Assembly (NCBI GenBank): GCA_017991675.1
Contig: JAGOQB010000003.1
Location: 186,001 to 250,000 of the forward strand
Direction of reading: 5' to 3'
Source of the DNA: Phenylobacterium sp.
GTDB lineage: Bacteria > Pseudomonadota > Alphaproteobacteria > Caulobacterales > Caulobacteraceae
DNA length: 64,000 nucleotides
The first letter of the stretch is position 1. Every line of letters starts with the position of its first letter. Positions 33,472 to 41,385 of the stretch are shown one piece after another. Position numbers and translations under genes: made by a program. Under the pieces are notes generated by a model. It was not told the DNA's origin, did no database searches, and saw only the letters and a list, made by a program, of their open reading frames with translations.

Positions 33472-33521
33472 TGTATGGAACATACAGTGAACCAGCAAGC
33501 GGATTCTGTATTTATTTTACA
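33472..33521. promoter_or_regulatory. Divergent operator region: LexA box and two repressor-type operators
   Basis: TGTATGGAACATACA (33472-33486) is a perfect palindrome and TGTATTTATTTTACA (33507-33521) has the same TGTA-N7-TACA form. An exact LexA box GAAC-ATACAGT-GAAC (33478-33492) overlaps the first. They lie between the divergent early gene (start 33463) and repressor (start 33546), and a third TGTA-N7-TACA is at 34238. The sites would let both the phage repressor and LexA control early transcription. Confidence 0.68.
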
Positions 33522-33545
33522 CACAGGCTCAGCTAGAAGGCGCGC

Positions 33546-34190
33546 ATGGACGATCGTTTCCAGCGCCTGCGGCTGGCCCGCACCGAGAACGGCTTCGACA
33601 CCGCGGCGGCGGCCGCCGAGGCTTTCGGCTGGAACCGGAACACCTACTCATCCAACGAAAACGGCAACGCCGCCTTCTCCTATCGTCGCGCCAAGGAGTA
33701 CGCCGCCGCCTTCGGGGTGCGCCCCGAATGGCTCTACGACGCCGCCGGCCCGATGCGATCGAGCGGGGTCGCGGGCCTGGCGCCGATCATCGGCCGCGTC
33801 GGCGCCAACCCGGAAGGCGACGTCCTGCTGGCGACCGGCCAAGGCAGCGGCGAGCTGGCCCCAATCCCGCCCGGCGGCACGGAGAAAGCCGTGGCGCTAA
33901 GGGTTTCCGGACATTCGATGCGTGGCCTGGCCGATGACGGCGCGCTGATCTATTTCGAGGATCAGCGCAGCTCCCCCAGCCCGGACATGTTGGGCCAGGT
34001 GGTGGTCGTCGAGACCGACACCGACGAGGTGCTGGTCAAGCGCCTGCTGCGCGGCTCGGGACCCGGGCTCTACGACCTCGAGAGCGTCGCCGGGCCTACC
34101 CGCCGCGACGCCCGGCTGCGCTGGGCCGCCCACATCACCGCGATCATCCCGCCCTATCAGGCGCGCCGGATCATCATCGACGAAGGCTGA
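33546..34190 (+). CDS. Self-cleaving phage repressor (HTH + peptidase S24)
   Basis: A 214-residue CI/LexA-type repressor. Residues 6-60 are an Xre-like helix-turn-helix (RLARTENGFDTAAAAAEAFGW). An Ala76-Gly77 cleavage site (SGVAGLAP) is followed by the S24 domain with catalytic Ser124 in SGHSMRGL and Lys165 in DEVLVKRLL. All cleavage residues are present, so RecA-stimulated self-cleavage is expected. AGAAGG lies 5 bases before the ATG. It faces the early operon across a region with two TGTA-N7-TACA sites and a LexA box. Confidence 0.9.
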   Translation: MDDRFQRLRLARTENGFDTAAAAAEAFGWNRNTYSSNENGNAAFSYRRAKEYAAAFGVRPEWLYDAAGPMRSSGVAGLAPIIGRVGANPEGDVLLATGQGSGELAPIPPGGTEKAVALRVSGHSMRGLADDGALIYFEDQRSSPSPDMLGQVVVVETDTDEVLVKRLLRGSGPGLYDLESVAGPTRRDARLRWAAHITAIIPPYQARRIIIDEG

Positions 34191-34228
34191 GCGCGGCCGC
34201 CGCCCCTCGAACCGTCAGGTATCGGTTG

Positions 34229-34260
34229 TCGGGAAAGTGTATATATTATACATTTCCCGA
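34229..34260 (+). promoter_or_regulatory. Nested palindromic operator at the start of the next gene
   Basis: A 32-base palindrome: outer arms TCGGGAAA and TTTCCCGA enclose TGTATATATTATACA (34238-34252), the third TGTA-N7-TACA site of the element. It ends one base before the ATG at 34261, and no SD is present, so transcription and translation start are probably both controlled here (leaderless mRNA likely). Confidence 0.66.
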
Positions 34261-34662
34261 ATGAACGAGCTTGACCGGCTGATCGTCGCCGAAGCCGCCG
34301 CCGAGGCGGCGCGGACAACCCTCGCGCAGCGCGAACTGAACCGCTGCCGAGGCGTCTCCTGGTCCGCAATGGCCCCCGAGCCGCGCGTCCCGCCCCCGGC
34401 CGCCGCCCTGCAGGCGCGCGCCCGGGCGCGGCTCGCCGCCCGCGAGGCCTGGCGGGCCGGCGCCGAGGGCGGCTTCATCACCGGCCTTTCCGACTGCCAG
34501 GCAGCCGCGCGCGAGGCTTTCGCGACCGCCGAACGCGCCCGCGCCGGCGCCTCGCGCGGCGAGCCCGCCGACTGGCGGCTGAAGATGCTCGACGAACTGG
34601 CCGCGCAGGCCCGCGCGCTCGCCGCCGGCGTCCGCCAGGCCCGACGCGCGCTCGCGCCCTAG
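34261..34662 (+). CDS. Phage-edge helical protein of unknown function
   Basis: A 133-residue Ala/Arg-rich helical protein: MNELDRLIVAEAAAEAARTT, RARARLAAREAWRAGAEGGF, and LDELAAQARALAAGVRQARRALAP. There is no recognised domain. It begins immediately after a perfect operator palindrome and lacks an SD, so it is likely regulated by the S24 repressor. The ATG at 34261 is chosen because the upstream in-frame codons are inside the operator. Confidence 0.58.
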   Translation: MNELDRLIVAEAAAEAARTTLAQRELNRCRGVSWSAMAPEPRVPPPAAALQARARARLAAREAWRAGAEGGFITGLSDCQAAAREAFATAERARAGASRGEPADWRLKMLDELAAQARALAAGVRQARRALAP

Positions 34663-34847
34663 CAGCGCGCGCCGTTCTGCGCGCGCCCCGGCCGCCAGGA
34701 CCGCGCCGCCCGGCGCTCCCGGATTTCGTCGTGCAGCATGTCGGCCAACTCCAGCACCTGCTCCTGCGACATCCGCCGCGCCGCGCCGCGCACCTCCGCG
34801 GCGAGGCGGAACATCAGGTCGGACGGTAAGCCTCGCTCGGCGACCAT
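34659..34847 (-). CDS. Small phage-edge protein
   Basis: A 62-residue basic protein (MVAERGLPSDLMFRLAAEVRGAARRM, ending RSWRPGRAQNGARC), convergent with and overlapping the previous gene by 4 bases. It has a small helical body (EQVLELADMLHDEI). No family is recognised. It is the last gene I assign to the element on the right side; 100 bases further the host MarR gene begins. Confidence 0.45.
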   Translation of the reverse strand: MVAERGLPSDLMFRLAAEVRGAARRMSQEQVLELADMLHDEIRERRAARSWRPGRAQNGARC

Positions 34848-34930
34848 CGTCGTTGCCTCACATTAGCCCAGCCACTCCTCCAATTCGCGAGCCTGGCGAC
34901 GCGTTCCCGTTAATCGTGTATTTGACTTAG

Positions 34931-34951
34931 ATAGTTCGCCAACCTAACTAT
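34931..34951 (+). promoter_or_regulatory. Inverted repeat before marR-like gene
   Basis: ATAGTT-N9-AACTAT (34931-34951) ends seven bases before the ATG at 34958, following TTGACTT (34923-34929), a -35-like hexamer. A palindrome here is the usual form of a MarR self-operator. Confidence 0.55.
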
Positions 34952-34957
34952 TTGACC

Positions 34958-35395
34958 ATGCCGAATTCATCGGAGACGCTCGCCCTCGCCGACAACCTTC
35001 GCGCGCCGCTCCTGCGGGTGGCGCGGCGGCTGCGTCAGGAGGCCCAGCGCGCCGGCAGCTCGGCGCTCGACGCGCTGATCCTCGGCTACATCCGCCGGCG
35101 TCCCGGCGTCGGCGTCAGCGAGCTGGCCCAGGCCGAGCAGATCTCCCGCCCCAGCATGAGCGGCCACATCAAGCGACTGGAGGCCGCAGGCTGGATCCAG
35201 CGCTTCGACGACCAGGAGGACGGGCGCCGCTCGGGCCTGCGGATCACGCCGGCGGGCGAGGCCCAGCTCGACGCCGTCCGCCAGCGCCGCAACGACTGGC
35301 TCGCCGACCGCCTGGCGCGGCTGACGCCCGAGGCGCGCGCCGCCCTCGCCGCGGCCGGACCGCCGCTGCTGCAGCTCCTGGAGCAGGATCAGTGA
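34958..35395 (+). CDS. MarR family transcriptional regulator
   Basis: A 145-residue winged-helix regulator: LRAPLLRVARRLRQEAQRAG at the N-terminus, DNA-binding helices VGVSELAQAEQISRPSMSGHIKRLEAAGWIQR, and the wing DDQEDGRRSGLRITPAGEAQL. The stop overlaps the MFS exporter start by 4 bases (GTGA), so it probably represses its own operon through the palindrome at 34931 and responds to an exported drug or phenolic. A TTG two codons upstream is an alternative start. Confidence 0.93.
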   Translation: MPNSSETLALADNLRAPLLRVARRLRQEAQRAGSSALDALILGYIRRRPGVGVSELAQAEQISRPSMSGHIKRLEAAGWIQRFDDQEDGRRSGLRITPAGEAQLDAVRQRRNDWLADRLARLTPEARAALAAAGPPLLQLLEQDQ

Positions 35396-36819
35396 GCCCC
35401 GTGGACCAGCCGCTCGGAGACAAGGGCTCCACCGCCACGACCCGCGGCTGGGTGATCCCGGCGATCATCGGGTCGGCCATGCTCATGCAGACGATGAACG
35501 CGACGGTGATCGCCAACGCGCTGCCGACCATGGCCGTAGCGCTCGGCGAACCGCCGCTGCGCCTGAACCTCGCCATCACCATGTTCCTGCTGGCCTCGGC
35601 GGTTTTCCTGCCGATCAGCGGCTGGGTCGCCGACAAGTTCGGCGCCAAGCGGATCTTCATAGTCTCCATGGTGCTGTTCGCGCTCGCCTCGGCGGCCTGC
35701 GGCTTCGCCCAGGACCTGACCCAGCTGGTCATCGCCCGCATCTTCCAGGGCGTCGGCGGGGCGATGATGGCCCCCGTCGGCCGCCTGGTCCTGCTGCGCA
35801 CCACCCCCAAGGAGGAACTGGTCGGCGCGATGTCGGTGATGACCATGCCGGCCCTGCTCGGCCCGGTCATCGGGCCGATCGTCGGCGGCGCGATCGTCAC
35901 CTTCGCCGACTGGCGCTGGATTTTCTTCCTGAGCATCCCCGTCGCCGTGGTCGGGGTGCTGCTGGTCATGCGCTACGTCCCCAACGTCAAGGAGCAGGAG
36001 GTCTCGCCCATCGACTGGAAGGGCACGCTGCTCACCGGACTGGGGCTGGCCGGCCTGATCTTCGGCTTCGAGAACCTCGGCCGCGGCCTGCTGCCCGACG
36101 CCCTGGTCGCGGCGATGTTCTTCGGCGGCCTGGCGGCTCTGGTCGTCTACTGGCGCCACGCGCGGGGCAATCCGCACGCCATCCTCGACCTCTCGGTGTT
36201 CCGGTTGCAGACCTTCCGCGCCTCGGTGATCGGCGGGGCGTTCATGCGCATCGCCATGGGCGCCACGCCGTTCATGCTCGCCATGCTGCTCCAGGTGGGC
36301 TTTGGCATCTCGGCGATCCAGGCGGGCCTGATGACCTTCATCTCCGCGGCCGGGGCCCTGGTCATGAAGACCACCGCCCCGCCGATCCTGCGCCGCTTCG
36401 GCTTCCGCTCGGTGCTGGTCGTCAACGCCCTGATCGTCGCCGTCAGCTTCGTGGCCTACGGCCTCTTCACCCCGACCACGCCGCACTGGCTGATCCTGCT
36501 GATCCTCGCGGTTGGCGGCTTCTTCCGCTCGCTGCACTTCACCAGCCTCAACGGCCTGGCCTTCGCCGAGATCGGCCAGGACCGCATGAGCCGCGCCTCG
36601 ACCACCTCCTCGATGGTCCAGCAGCTCGTGCAGTCAATCGGCATCGGGCTGGCCGCGGCGCTGATGCACTTCTTCATGGTCGCACGCGGCGAAGACCAGC
36701 TTACCGCTGCGGCGATCTCGCCCGCCTTCGTGGTCACCGGCCTGATCACCCTGATCTCGCTGGCCTTCTTCATCCCCCTGCCCCGCGACGCCGGCGACGA
36801 GATGAACGGCCGCAAGTGA
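35392..36819 (+). CDS. MFS drug exporter, DHA2 (EmrB/QacA-like) family
   Basis: A 475-residue multi-pass inner-membrane protein starting at GTG inside the marR stop. Motif A GWVADKFGAKRIF lies between spans 2 and 3, and RIFQGVGGAMMAPVGRLVLL and PVIGPIVGGAI (motif C) mark the antiporter group. About 14 spans are predicted. It likely exports lipophilic compounds by proton exchange; pairing with a MarR repressor supports an inducible efflux function. The substrate is unknown. Confidence 0.92.
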   Translation: MSPVDQPLGDKGSTATTRGWVIPAIIGSAMLMQTMNATVIANALPTMAVALGEPPLRLNLAITMFLLASAVFLPISGWVADKFGAKRIFIVSMVLFALASAACGFAQDLTQLVIARIFQGVGGAMMAPVGRLVLLRTTPKEELVGAMSVMTMPALLGPVIGPIVGGAIVTFADWRWIFFLSIPVAVVGVLLVMRYVPNVKEQEVSPIDWKGTLLTGLGLAGLIFGFENLGRGLLPDALVAAMFFGGLAALVVYWRHARGNPHAILDLSVFRLQTFRASVIGGAFMRIAMGATPFMLAMLLQVGFGISAIQAGLMTFISAAGALVMKTTAPPILRRFGFRSVLVVNALIVAVSFVAYGLFTPTTPHWLILLILAVGGFFRSLHFTSLNGLAFAEIGQDRMSRASTTSSMVQQLVQSIGIGLAAALMHFFMVARGEDQLTAAAISPAFVVTGLITLISLAFFIPLPRDAGDEMNGRK

Positions 36820-36882
36820 TCCAATCGGCGCGTGCGGCGTTTATCGCTCGTCCAGGGGCGATCCCATCTTCAGGAGGCGAGC

Positions 36883-37308
36883 ATGATCCGCAAGGCGCGC
36901 GCGGTTTGGCGCGGAACTGGCCGTGACGGCGACGGCGATCTGACCACCGATTCCGGCGTGCTGTCGGCCACGCCCTACAGCTTCAAGACCCGGTTCGAGG
37001 ACACCCCCGGAACCAATCCGGAGGAGCTGATCGCCGCGGCCCACGCCGGCTGCTTCACCATGCAGCTCGCCTTCCTGATTCAGCGGGCGGGCCTGGCGGC
37101 GGAGGAGCTCTCGACCGAGGCGGCGGTGTCCCTGGTCCCGGATGGCGAGGGCTTCCGGATCGACCGCTCGGCGCTCACCCTGCAGGCCAAGGTGCCCGGG
37201 ATCAATCAAGTGAAGTTCGACGAGCTGGCCCGCATGGCCGAGAAGAACTGCCCGGTCTCCAGGCTGCTCAACGCCGAGATCACCCTGCAGGCGACCTTGA
37301 TCTCCTAG
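36883..37308 (+). CDS. OsmC family peroxiredoxin
   Basis: A 141-residue OsmC/Ohr protein. The first redox Cys is in EELIAAAHAGCFTMQLAF and the second in MAEKNCPVSRLLNAEITL, both in their usual positions. It reduces organic hydroperoxides. AGGAGG lies before the ATG at 36883 (an in-frame GTG upstream lacks an SD). The start MIRKARAVWRGTGRDGDG is typical of OsmC. It overlaps the 3' end of the convergent histidine kinase gene by 4 bases. Confidence 0.93.
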   Translation: MIRKARAVWRGTGRDGDGDLTTDSGVLSATPYSFKTRFEDTPGTNPEELIAAAHAGCFTMQLAFLIQRAGLAAEELSTEAAVSLVPDGEGFRIDRSALTLQAKVPGINQVKFDELARMAEKNCPVSRLLNAEITLQATLIS

Positions 37309-38690
37309 CGTCGCGCCAACAGGGCGCTCATCCGGCACTCGGCCCCCTCGGGCGGGAAGTCCAGTTCGACCGTCCCGCCATAGGCCTGCAGCGCGATGAG
37401 CGTCAGCCGCGTGCCGAAACCCGTGCGCTTGGGCGGGACCACCCGCGGCCCGCCACGCTCGCGCCAGTGCAGCTGCAGGCGCTCGCCGTCCACGCTCCAG
37501 ACGATCGAGACCCGCCCTGCCCCGGACAATGCGCCATACTTCGCCGCGTTGGTCGCCAGCTCGTTCAGCACCATCACCAGGTTGACGGCCATCTCGGGGC
37601 CCAGCGGAGCCGGCGCCTCGGGCCCGTCGATCGCAAACCCTTCGGCCGCGAACGGAGCCAGCGCCGCCTCGATCACGTCGCGCAGGTCGGCCGCTTCCCA
37701 GACGTTGCGGGTGAGCAGGTCATGGCCGCGGGCCAGCGACTGCAGGCGGCTGTCGAACGCCGCCCGGAACGCCGCCGGATCGTCCGGCGCGCCGCGCATG
37801 GTCTGCGAGGCGATCGCCTGCACCGCGGCCAGGTTGTTCTTCACGCGGTGGTTCAGCTCGGCGAGCAGCAGGTCCTGCCGTTGCCGCGCCGCCACCTGGG
37901 CGGTGATGTCCTGCGAAGTGCCGATCACCCGGACCGGGCGTCCCTGGCCGTCGAACGATACGCGCGCCGCGCCGCGGACCCAGACCGCAGATCCGCCCTC
38001 GCCCCCCGCCGTCGTACGATGCTCCACCACATAGTGCCCGTCGTTCTCACCAGCCATCGCCGCGTCATAAGCGCTGCGGGTGGCGGGGAAGTCCTCGACA
38101 TGGACCGCGGCCGCATAGGACGCATAGTTGATGTCGCCTTCCGACGGCAGGCCGAACATCCGCCGGGTGCGTGCGTCCCAGTCGACCCGGTCGGCGGCGA
38201 CGTCGTACTCCCAGAACCCGAGTTCGGTCGCGTTCAGCGCCAGCGTCAGCCGCTCGCCCTGGCGCTCGGCCTCGGTCTGCGCGAGATGCTGCTGGGTGAT
38301 GTCGATGATGATGAACGCCACCTGCCCCGCGGCCTCGGCCAGCGGCGTGAAGGTCCCGAGGAACCAGCCCTGGCGACCGCTGGGAAAGCGGAACGAGTAT
38401 TCGATGGTCTCGGCCGCGCCGCCCCGCAGCACCCGATGCAGGACTTCCAGCCGCCCGCCGATCTGGTCGCTCGCTACGCCCAGCTCCCGCCCGGTCCGGC
38501 CGTTGAGGGCGCCTGGCGCGCAGCCGTAGAATTCGCATGCGCCGCGATTGGCCATGACGAAGCGGTAGTCGTCTTCCAGGGGCTCGACGACGCCGGCCAG
38601 CATCGAAGGCGCATCAAGCATAGCCTGGAGCAGCGCTTCGCCGCCGGCGCCGGCGTTTCGCCAGTCGCCCTTCCGCCCCTCGTCGCCCAT
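37305..38690 (-). CDS. PAS-containing HWE family sensor histidine kinase
   Basis: A 461-residue soluble kinase: two PAS domains (about residues 20-140 and 150-270; the second contains GFWEYDVAADRVDWDARTRR, a PAS_3 type) followed by a kinase core. The H-box LLAELNHRVKNNLAAVQAIA carries the phosphorylated His, the N-box is VLNELATNAAKYGALS, and the HWE hallmark appears as LHWRERGGP. No membrane segment is visible, so it senses a cytoplasmic signal (light or redox, possibly via a PAS cofactor). No partner response regulator is adjacent. Confidence 0.92.
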   Translation of the reverse strand: MGDEGRKGDWRNAGAGGEALLQAMLDAPSMLAGVVEPLEDDYRFVMANRGACEFYGCAPGALNGRTGRELGVASDQIGGRLEVLHRVLRGGAAETIEYSFRFPSGRQGWFLGTFTPLAEAAGQVAFIIIDITQQHLAQTEAERQGERLTLALNATELGFWEYDVAADRVDWDARTRRMFGLPSEGDINYASYAAAVHVEDFPATRSAYDAAMAGENDGHYVVEHRTTAGGEGGSAVWVRGAARVSFDGQGRPVRVIGTSQDITAQVAARQRQDLLLAELNHRVKNNLAAVQAIASQTMRGAPDDPAAFRAAFDSRLQSLARGHDLLTRNVWEAADLRDVIEAALAPFAAEGFAIDGPEAPAPLGPEMAVNLVMVLNELATNAAKYGALSGAGRVSIVWSVDGERLQLHWRERGGPRVVPPKRTGFGTRLTLIALQAYGGTVELDFPPEGAECRMSALLARR

Positions 38691-38757
38691 TCGCCCTCCG
38701 CCCGTAACAGTTCGATCCTAGGGCTGGTTCTCGCGCCTGGACAGACGGCGATAGGCC

Positions 38758-40110
38758 TCAGACGGCGGGCTGCGGCGTTTGGTCCGGCTCGGACGGCAGG
38801 TCGCCCGACGCGGCGTTGTAGACGTCCATGTCCAGCATGCCCTGCTGCTTGGCCACCAGCGTCGGGACCAGCGCCTGCCCCGCGACGTTGGTCGCAGTGC
38901 GGCCCATATCGAGGATCGGGTCGATGGCCAGCAGCAGCCCCACGCCTTCCAGCGGCAGGCCCAGGGTCGAGAGCGTCAGGGTCAGCATCACCACCGCCCC
39001 GGTCAGCCCGGCCGTCGCCGCCGACCCGATCACCGAAACGAAGACGATCAGGAAATAGTCGCTCACCGCCAGCGGCACATTGTAGAACTGCGCCACGAAG
39101 ATCGCCGCCACGGCCGGATAGATCGCCGCGCAGCCGTCCATCTTGGTCGTCGCGCCCAGGGGCACGGCGAAGGCGGCGTAGGACCGCGGCACGCCCAGCG
39201 CGCTCTCAGCCACCGTCTGGGTGACCGGCAGGGTTCCGATCGACGAGCGCGAGACGAATCCGAGCTGGATGGCCGGCCAGGCCCCGGCGAAGAATTTCAG
39301 CGGATTCAATCCATTGGCGAGCAGCAGGGTCGGATAGACCACGAACAGCACCAGGCCCAGGCCCGCATACACGGCCAGGGCGAAGGCGCCGAGCTGCGCC
39401 AGCGCGTCCCACCCGTAGTGCGCCACCGCGTTGCCGAAGAGGCCGATGGTGCCGATGGGAGTGAGACGGATCACCCACCAAAGGATCTTGCGCACGATGG
39501 CCAGCGCCGAGGCGTTGAACGCCAGGAACGGCTCGGCCGCCGCGCCCGACTTCAGCGCCGCGATGCCGGTGACCAGCGAGATCACCACGATCTGCAGCAC
39601 ATTGAACGACAGCGTCGTCTTGGCGCCCTCGTCCGCCAGGGTCGTGGACGCGGCCAGGCCCAGCATGTTCGAGGGCACGAGGCCGGTCAGGAAATCGAGC
39701 CAGGAGCCGCTCGTCTGCGAAACCCCTGCAGCCGTCGCCGCGACGGTGGTGTTGAGCCCCGGCTTGAGCACCAGGCCGACGACGATGCCGATGCTGACGG
39801 CGATCAGGGCGGTCGTCGCGAACCAGAACAGCGTGCGCCAGACGAGCGCCGCGGCGTTCTGAAGCTGGCGCAGGTTGGCGATGCTGGCGACGATGGCCGT
39901 GAACACCAGCGGCGGCACCAGCACGCGCAGGAGCTGGATGAAGGTCGACCCCGCCAGCCGCAAGGCCTCCGAGAGGCCGTGCCCGGCCTGCCCCGCCTCG
40001 GAACCCAGGTGGCGCGCGAGCAGCCCCAGCCCCAGGCCCAGCGCCATGCCGGCCAGGACCTGAAAGCCGAATGAGGCGAAGATGCCGCCGCGTTTGCGCG
40101 CCTGCGCCAT
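38758..40110 (-). CDS. Dicarboxylate/amino acid:cation symporter
   Basis: A 450-residue transporter of the DAACS (DctA/GltP) family. Conserved segments are LRVLVPPLVFTAIVASIANLR (re-entrant region), SRSSIGTLPVTQTVAE (serine-rich hairpin 1) and AFAVPLGATTKMDGCA followed by the substrate motif around DMGRTATNVAGQAL. Eight spans plus two hairpins are expected. It takes up C4-dicarboxylates or acidic amino acids with protons or sodium. A single gene with no obvious operon partner. Confidence 0.93.
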   Translation of the reverse strand: MAQARKRGGIFASFGFQVLAGMALGLGLGLLARHLGSEAGQAGHGLSEALRLAGSTFIQLLRVLVPPLVFTAIVASIANLRQLQNAAALVWRTLFWFATTALIAVSIGIVVGLVLKPGLNTTVAATAAGVSQTSGSWLDFLTGLVPSNMLGLAASTTLADEGAKTTLSFNVLQIVVISLVTGIAALKSGAAAEPFLAFNASALAIVRKILWWVIRLTPIGTIGLFGNAVAHYGWDALAQLGAFALAVYAGLGLVLFVVYPTLLLANGLNPLKFFAGAWPAIQLGFVSRSSIGTLPVTQTVAESALGVPRSYAAFAVPLGATTKMDGCAAIYPAVAAIFVAQFYNVPLAVSDYFLIVFVSVIGSAATAGLTGAVVMLTLTLSTLGLPLEGVGLLLAIDPILDMGRTATNVAGQALVPTLVAKQQGMLDMDVYNAASGDLPSEPDQTPQPAV

Positions 40111-40235
40111 GGAAAGCTCCTACCGAAAGTCGCGCGGAGCATGGTCGGGCCTCGGGCGCCGCGCCAGCGGTTTGAGCTTTTTGTGTCCTTAGAAAACCTG
40201 CAAGCGGTCGGATCGGCCCTGTCGCCGGCGCCGAT

Positions 40236-40408
40236 CGGCAGAACCTGCCCACCCAGGGGCGCAGTTTTTGCCGCGCCTGGACGGCAGAATTTACCGTGTT
40301 TGACCTTGCGCGGCGCCTGGAAAGTCGCGCCCGGAACGGCGATCTGCGAAAAACCTCAAGCGGATCAACGATGGTTGGTTAACAGCCAAAACTGGCCCGA
40401 CCCTTGCT
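40236..40408 (+). promoter_or_regulatory. Sigma-54 flagellar promoter with two FlbD ftr-like sites
   Basis: TGGCCCGACCCTTGCT (40393-40408) is a strong -24/-12 element, with GG and GC at the right spacing. Upstream, CGGCAGAACCTGCC (40236-40249) and CGGCAGAATTTACCG (40282-40296) match the Caulobacter ftr enhancer bound by FlbD. About 70 bases separate the -12 box and the flagellin ATG. The 40111-40235 stretch holds nothing else that I recognise. Confidence 0.82.
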
Positions 40409-40479
40409 CAGGAGTCCCGCAGGCAAAACGCCTCCGGCAGTCAAAATGACGTCGGTCTCCGAGAAAAGGAACCAAGTGT

Positions 40480-41313
40480 ATGTCGATGAATTCGGTCAAC
40501 ACGAACAAAGGCGCGATGATCGCGCTGCAAAACCTGAACGCCACTAACAAAGACCTCGGCACCGTTCAGAACCGCATCAACACCGGTCTGAAGATCTCCA
40601 CCGCCAAGGACAACGGCGCCATCTGGGCCATCGCCCAGAACCAGCGCGCTGAATCGGCCTCCCTCAATTCGGTCATCTCGTCGCTGCAACGCGGCCAGTC
40701 GGTGGCTGACGTCGCCATGTCGGCCGGCACCGCCATCTCGGACATCCTCGTCCAGATGAAGGAAAAGGTCCTGGCGGCGACTGAAGCGGGTCTGTCGACC
40801 GCCTCCAAGGCGGCGCTCAGCGACGAATACAAGTCGCTGCGCGACCAGATCGACACGATCGCCAACAACGCCACCTTCGACGGCGTCAACCTGATCTCGT
40901 CGACCTCGGTCAACAGCGCGAGCATCAAGGCGATCGCCAACGCCGACGCCACCGCGACCATCGACATCGCCCACGTGGTGCTGTCGAAGTCGAACACCAA
41001 GATCGCCGCCACCCTGACCTCGCTGACCAACACGGTGACCTCGGCGGACGTGAAGGAAGTGGAAGACGCCATCCAGGACGTCTCCTCGGCCCTCTCGAAG
41101 CTCGGCACCGGCGCCAAGGCGCTCGACACCCACATGACCAATGTCATGAAGCTCCAGGACACCCTGGACGCCGGGGTCGGCAACCTGGTCGACGCCGACC
41201 TGGCCAAGGAAAGCGCGAAGCTGCAAGCGCTGCAGACCAAGCAACAGCTTGGCGTGCAGGCCCTCAGCATCGCCAACCAGTCGTCGAGCAGCCTGCTCGG
41301 ACTGTTCCGATAA
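40480..41313 (+). CDS. Flagellin
   Basis: A 277-residue flagellin of the Caulobacter FljK/FljL size class: N-terminal D0/D1 helices MSMNSVNTNKGAMIALQNLN and NRINTGLKISTAKDNGAIWAIAQNQRAE, a small variable middle (residues 135-190), and C-terminal NLVDADLAKESAKLQALQTKQQLGVQALSIAN. It is exported by the flagellar type III apparatus and polymerises as filament. It is a class IV flagellar gene from its sigma-54/ftr promoter, followed by a strong terminator. It stands alone, not in a flagellin cluster. Confidence 0.96.
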   Translation: MSMNSVNTNKGAMIALQNLNATNKDLGTVQNRINTGLKISTAKDNGAIWAIAQNQRAESASLNSVISSLQRGQSVADVAMSAGTAISDILVQMKEKVLAATEAGLSTASKAALSDEYKSLRDQIDTIANNATFDGVNLISSTSVNSASIKAIANADATATIDIAHVVLSKSNTKIAATLTSLTNTVTSADVKEVEDAIQDVSSALSKLGTGAKALDTHMTNVMKLQDTLDAGVGNLVDADLAKESAKLQALQTKQQLGVQALSIANQSSSSLLGLFR

Positions 41314-41342
41314 GACCAACGAACGCTTCGCGTTCAACGGCG

Positions 41343-41378
41343 GCGGCGGGAAGGGAAACCTTCCCGCCGCTTTCGTTT
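41343..41378 (+). terminator. Rho-independent terminator after flagellin
   Basis: A perfect 12-bp stem GCGGCGGGAAGG / CCTTCCCGCCGC with a GAAA loop (41343-41370) is followed by TTTCGTTTT. It ends the flagellin transcript and lies directly before the convergent nitronate monooxygenase stop. Confidence 0.93.
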
Positions 41379-41385
41379 TGGGGCC

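Larger units (their letters stand above)
5983..34847. mobile_element. Podovirus-like prophage element lacking integrase and replication genes
   Basis: A continuous block of phage genes lies between host genes (DUF2239 on the left, MarR/MFS on the right). Present are terminase small and large subunits, P22-type portal, scaffold-like protein, P22-type coat, a connector, a tail hub-like protein, fibre-like proteins, holin, GH19 endolysin, Rz/Rz1 and a self-cleaving S24 repressor. The absence of sheath, tail tube and tape-measure genes points to a short-tailed virus. No integrase, recombinase, transposase, helicase, primase or polymerase was recognised, and no att direct repeat was found at the edges, so the exact limits are approximate. 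Several accessory genes (toxin-like genes, RES-Xre, exported proteins, a dioxygenase-like gene) are interleaved. Promoter-like blocks with LexA boxes precede the three main structural gene groups. Confidence 0.88.

Noticed and set aside
5940-34960. att direct repeats or a tRNA target at the prophage ends
   Set aside because: I compared the sequence around both edges by eye and saw no convincing shared core and no tRNA; short GC-rich matches are expected by chance here.
40361-40380. IHF site between the ftr-like sites and the flagellin promoter
   Set aside because: ATCAACGATGGTTG resembles WATCAA-N4-TTR, but the spacing to TT is wrong by two bases, so I do not annotate it.
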